DNA of 22,343 nucleotides from CAYSIX01 sp964431205 (lineage in GTDB: Bacteria; Planctomycetota; Phycisphaerae; Phycisphaerales; Phycisphaeraceae), in the NCBI GenBank assembly GCA_964431205.1, contig CAYSIX010000044.1:1-22343 (forward strand), written 5' to 3'. This document shows positions 20,628 to 22,343 of the stretch, in pieces. The notes under the pieces were generated by a model. That model was not told the DNA's origin. It did not search any database and saw only the letters and a list, made by a program, of their open reading frames with translations. Numbering within the stretch: position 1 is the stretch's first letter; every line of letters begins with the position of its first letter. The position numbers and the translations under genes are program-made.

Positions 20628-21683
20628 ATGCCAGCCGGACCGCCCGGGCCCCTGCCGTTCGCCGACGCCGATGCCCAGCACCCGCCGCGCGTCATGGTCG
20701 TGGCGGAGCTGGGCGTGAACCACGACGGCCAGCCGCGGCGTGCGGCGGAGCTGGTGCGTGCCGCGGCCGAGGCCGGCGCCGACGCGGTCAAGCTCCAGCT
20801 CTTCGATCCGGAGCGGCTGCTCTCGGCCGAGGCGGTGCTGGCGGCGTACCAGCGCGAGTCGGCGGACGACCCGCGGCAGATGCTGCGCGAGCTGACGCTG
20901 TCGGTCGAGGCCGTGGGCGAGCTGGGCCGCGAGGCGCGGTCGTGCGGGCTGTGGTTCATCGTCACCCCGTTCAGCCGGGAGGACGCGGCGGCGCTGGAAC
21001 GACTGGCGGTCGACGCGGTAAAGATCGCCTCGCCGGACGCGGTGAACACGCCGCTGATCGAAGCCGTCACCGCCTTGCGAAGGCCGGTGGTGATCTCGAC
21101 GGGCGCGAGCACGCTGGAGGAGCTGGAGCCGGCGGCGGCGCTGCTGCGCGGGCACGCGCCCGGCGGGGCGCTGCTGCAGTGCGTCTCGGCGTACCCCACG
21201 CCGTTCGACGCCGCGTGCCTGTCGGGCATCCGCGTGCTGCGCGAGGCGTTCGGCCTGCCGGTGGGCTACTCCGACCACACGCCCGACCCGGACACCGGGG
21301 CGCTGGCGGTGGCGGCGGGCGCCGTCGTGCTCGAAAAGCACCTGACGCACGACCGCGCGGCGCGCGGGCCGGACCACGCGGCCAGCCTCGACCCTCCGGG
21401 TTTCGCCGACTACGTGCGACGGGTCCGCGCCGCGGCGACGGCGATGGGCCCGCGCCGCAAGCGCGTCCTGCCCATCGAGCACGACGTGCGCACCACCAGC
21501 CGCCAGAGCCTCTGCGCGACCCGCGACCTGCCCAGCGGCCACGTGCTCGGCCGCGAAGACCTGACGATCAAACGCCCGGGCACGGGGCTGCCGGCGGCGC
21601 AGCTCGACGCCGTGCTCGGCAGCGAACTGGCCCGGCCGATCGAGGCCGACACGCTCGTGCGCGACGAGCACCTTCAGGCCTAG
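20628..21683 (+). CDS. N-acetylneuraminate synthase family protein (NeuB-like, with SAF domain)
   Basis: A 351-residue cytoplasmic enzyme that would condense phosphoenolpyruvate with an N-acetyl-hexosamine-type sugar to a nine-carbon sialic, legionaminic or pseudaminic acid. The TIM-barrel domain (20-275) shows AELGVNHDGQ (26-35), DAVKLQLFDPERLLS (52-66), FIVTPFS, VKIASPD, VVISTGAS, GYSDHTPD and EKHLTHD, all NeuB signatures. The C-terminal SAF/antifreeze-like domain (about 285-351) has RQSLCATRDLPSGHVLGREDLTIKRPGTGLPA. The ATG at 20628 gives normal length with a short unstructured lead. An ATG at 20694, directly before the first strand, is possible but would cut close. It is divergent from the lipoprotein-like gene, and no sugar epimerase or CMP-transferase gene is nearby, so the exact product is unknown. 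Its stop shares CTAG with the convergent gene. Confidence 0.9.
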   Translation: MPAGPPGPLPFADADAQHPPRVMVVAELGVNHDGQPRRAAELVRAAAEAGADAVKLQLFDPERLLSAEAVLAAYQRESADDPRQMLRELTLSVEAVGELGREARSCGLWFIVTPFSREDAAALERLAVDAVKIASPDAVNTPLIEAVTALRRPVVISTGASTLEELEPAAALLRGHAPGGALLQCVSAYPTPFDAACLSGIRVLREAFGLPVGYSDHTPDPDTGALAVAAGAVVLEKHLTHDRAARGPDHAASLDPPGFADYVRRVRAAATAMGPRRKRVLPIEHDVRTTSRQSLCATRDLPSGHVLGREDLTIKRPGTGLPAAQLDAVLGSELARPIEADTLVRDEHLQA

Positions 21684-22343
21684 AGCGGCTCGCGCACACG
21701 CTCCCCGCGCGTCAGCCGCGCGTATCGCTGCGCCGTGAGCAGCGCCTTGCGGTACTGGAACGCCAGGACGAGCGCCCAGATCCAGAAGACGATGGCGGGA
21801 ATCATCAGGGTGAACGTCGCGATGGTAAACCAACCGGAGGGCGTATACGAGAACTGAGAGCGGCTCGTCACGCGAAAGCTCTGCTGAATCACTTGGCCGG
21901 ACGCGTCCCGCGTGGTCGTTTCGACGCGACGGGTTCCGTCGGGCTCCACCGTCGTTTTGGTCGTGACCGTTTCGCCGTTGGGGTGCGTGACCGTCTGCGT
22001 GGTCGTGACCGCGCCCGAGGGCGACGTCGTCGTGGTCGGTGCGCTTGTGGCCGAACCGGGCGTTGGCGACGGCTGCACGACGGTCGGCGGTGGCGACTGG
22101 CCCGGCGTCGTCGGCGTGGCGGGGGTTGTCGGCTGATGAATCGGAGAGGGAGACGTCAGCGGCGCGATGCTTGCCACGGTAGCCGTCGCGTGCCCGTACC
22201 CCTGCACCATGGCGCCCAGCAGGCCGGTGACGAGTATCCCCCACGCGACCACACGGGTGCGCTTGGCGAACCTAGGATTGGGCATGCGCCGGGCCAGGCA
22301 GCTCACGTAGCAGAGCAATGCGAACATCGCCAAGGAGGCGACG
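21680..22343 (-). CDS. membrane protein with Pro/Thr-rich linker (5' end probably beyond window)
   Basis: About 220 residues are visible and I recognise no family. The frame is open to the right edge. The first in-frame starts inside are a TTG at 22333 and an ATG at 22327, but residues before them (VAS) continue a hydrophobic helix, so the true start may lie outside. Layout: helix 1 (SLAMFALLCYVSCLA), a basic loop, helix 2 (VVAWGILVTGLLGAMVQGYG), then about 100 residues rich in Pro, Thr and Ser with repeated TTT/TVT patterns (TTTTSPSGAVTTTQTVTHPNG, TKTTVEPDG, VETTTRD). A C-terminal helix follows (FTIATFTLMIPAIVFWIWALVLAFQYRK) with a basic tail. The linker would be extracytoplasmic. Its stop codon overlaps that of the convergent NeuB gene. 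Confidence 0.65.
   Translation of the reverse strand, partial: VASLAMFALLCYVSCLARRMPNPRFAKRTRVVAWGILVTGLLGAMVQGYGHATATVASIAPLTSPSPIHQPTTPATPTTPGQSPPPTVVQPSPTPGSATSAPTTTTSPSGAVTTTQTVTHPNGETVTTKTTVEPDGTRRVETTTRDASGQVIQQSFRVTSRSQFSYTPSGWFTIATFTLMIPAIVFWIWALVLAFQYRKALLTAQRYARLTRGERVREPL

Noticed and set aside
20592..22244. A 550-codon minus-strand frame opposite the NeuB gene
   Set aside because: Arg/His/Ala-rich, no domains, and antisense to a clear NeuB-SAF protein.

Overview
The window looks like chromosomal DNA from a high-GC, Gram-negative bacterium. A planctomycete, perhaps of the Phycisphaerae type, is my tentative guess. It rests on the GC-rich bias, a stand-alone rpsD, a ResB/CcsA pair in which CcsA has a long N-terminal soluble part, and the REP-like and 'CACGGAG' repeats often seen in such genomes. 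No marker in the window settles the taxonomy.

Layout. (1) 1-1300 is a gene-poor, lower-GC patch. It holds a possible 5' end of a gene running off the left edge, an imperfect inverted-repeat element (279-370), several hairpins and one small gene of unknown function (839-1246, minus). The patch may be an acquired cassette. (2) 1368-9534, all minus, is one tightly packed six-gene operon: asnO-type amidotransferase, ngg-type GNAT/ATP-grasp synthetase and M42 peptidase, followed by a peptide/oligopeptide (Dpp/Opp-like) ABC importer made of a binding lipoprotein and two permeases. The first three are the recognised trio for the osmoprotectant dipeptide N-acetylglutaminylglutamine amide (NAGGN). Several junctions are four-base stop/start overlaps or gaps of a few bases. 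No ATPase genes of the transporter lie in the window. (3) 9837-12424, plus: a BaeRF family 3-like (eRF1-related) protein divergent from the NAGGN operon, then an MltA lytic transglycosylase lipoprotein. (4) 12421-12653 is a 79-bp tandem repeat with strong hairpins, between convergent genes. (5) 12654-13826, minus: an SO_0444-type Cu/Zn efflux permease with a candidate operator palindrome upstream. (6) 13827-14099 is a repeat-rich spacer. (7) 14100-14891, minus: fabI. It is divergent from 14996-15919, plus, a secreted Cys/His protein resembling an NlpC/P60 or CHAP enzyme. (8) 15969-16580, minus: rpsD with a good sigma-70-like promoter. (9) 16788-20559, minus: a three-gene operon of a putative lipoprotein, ResB and CcsA, for System II cytochrome c maturation, joined by ATGA overlaps. 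(10) 20628-21683, plus: a NeuB-family sialic-acid-type synthase. It overlaps the stop codon of a convergent membrane protein with a Pro/Thr-rich linker that runs off the right edge.

How they work together. The NAGGN operon is the main functional unit: Ngg and AsnO would make the compatible solute, and the coupled peptidase and peptide importer suggest salvage or uptake of peptide precursors or of NAGGN itself. MltA, the secreted Cys/His protein, FabI and NeuB all concern the envelope but are not in shared operons. No mobile-element transposase, CRISPR array, tRNA or rRNA gene was seen. Nothing here is clearly an undescribed system. The best candidates for a second look are the NAGGN-plus-importer operon, the attC-like small-gene patch at 711-1262, and the repeat families around the metal-efflux gene.
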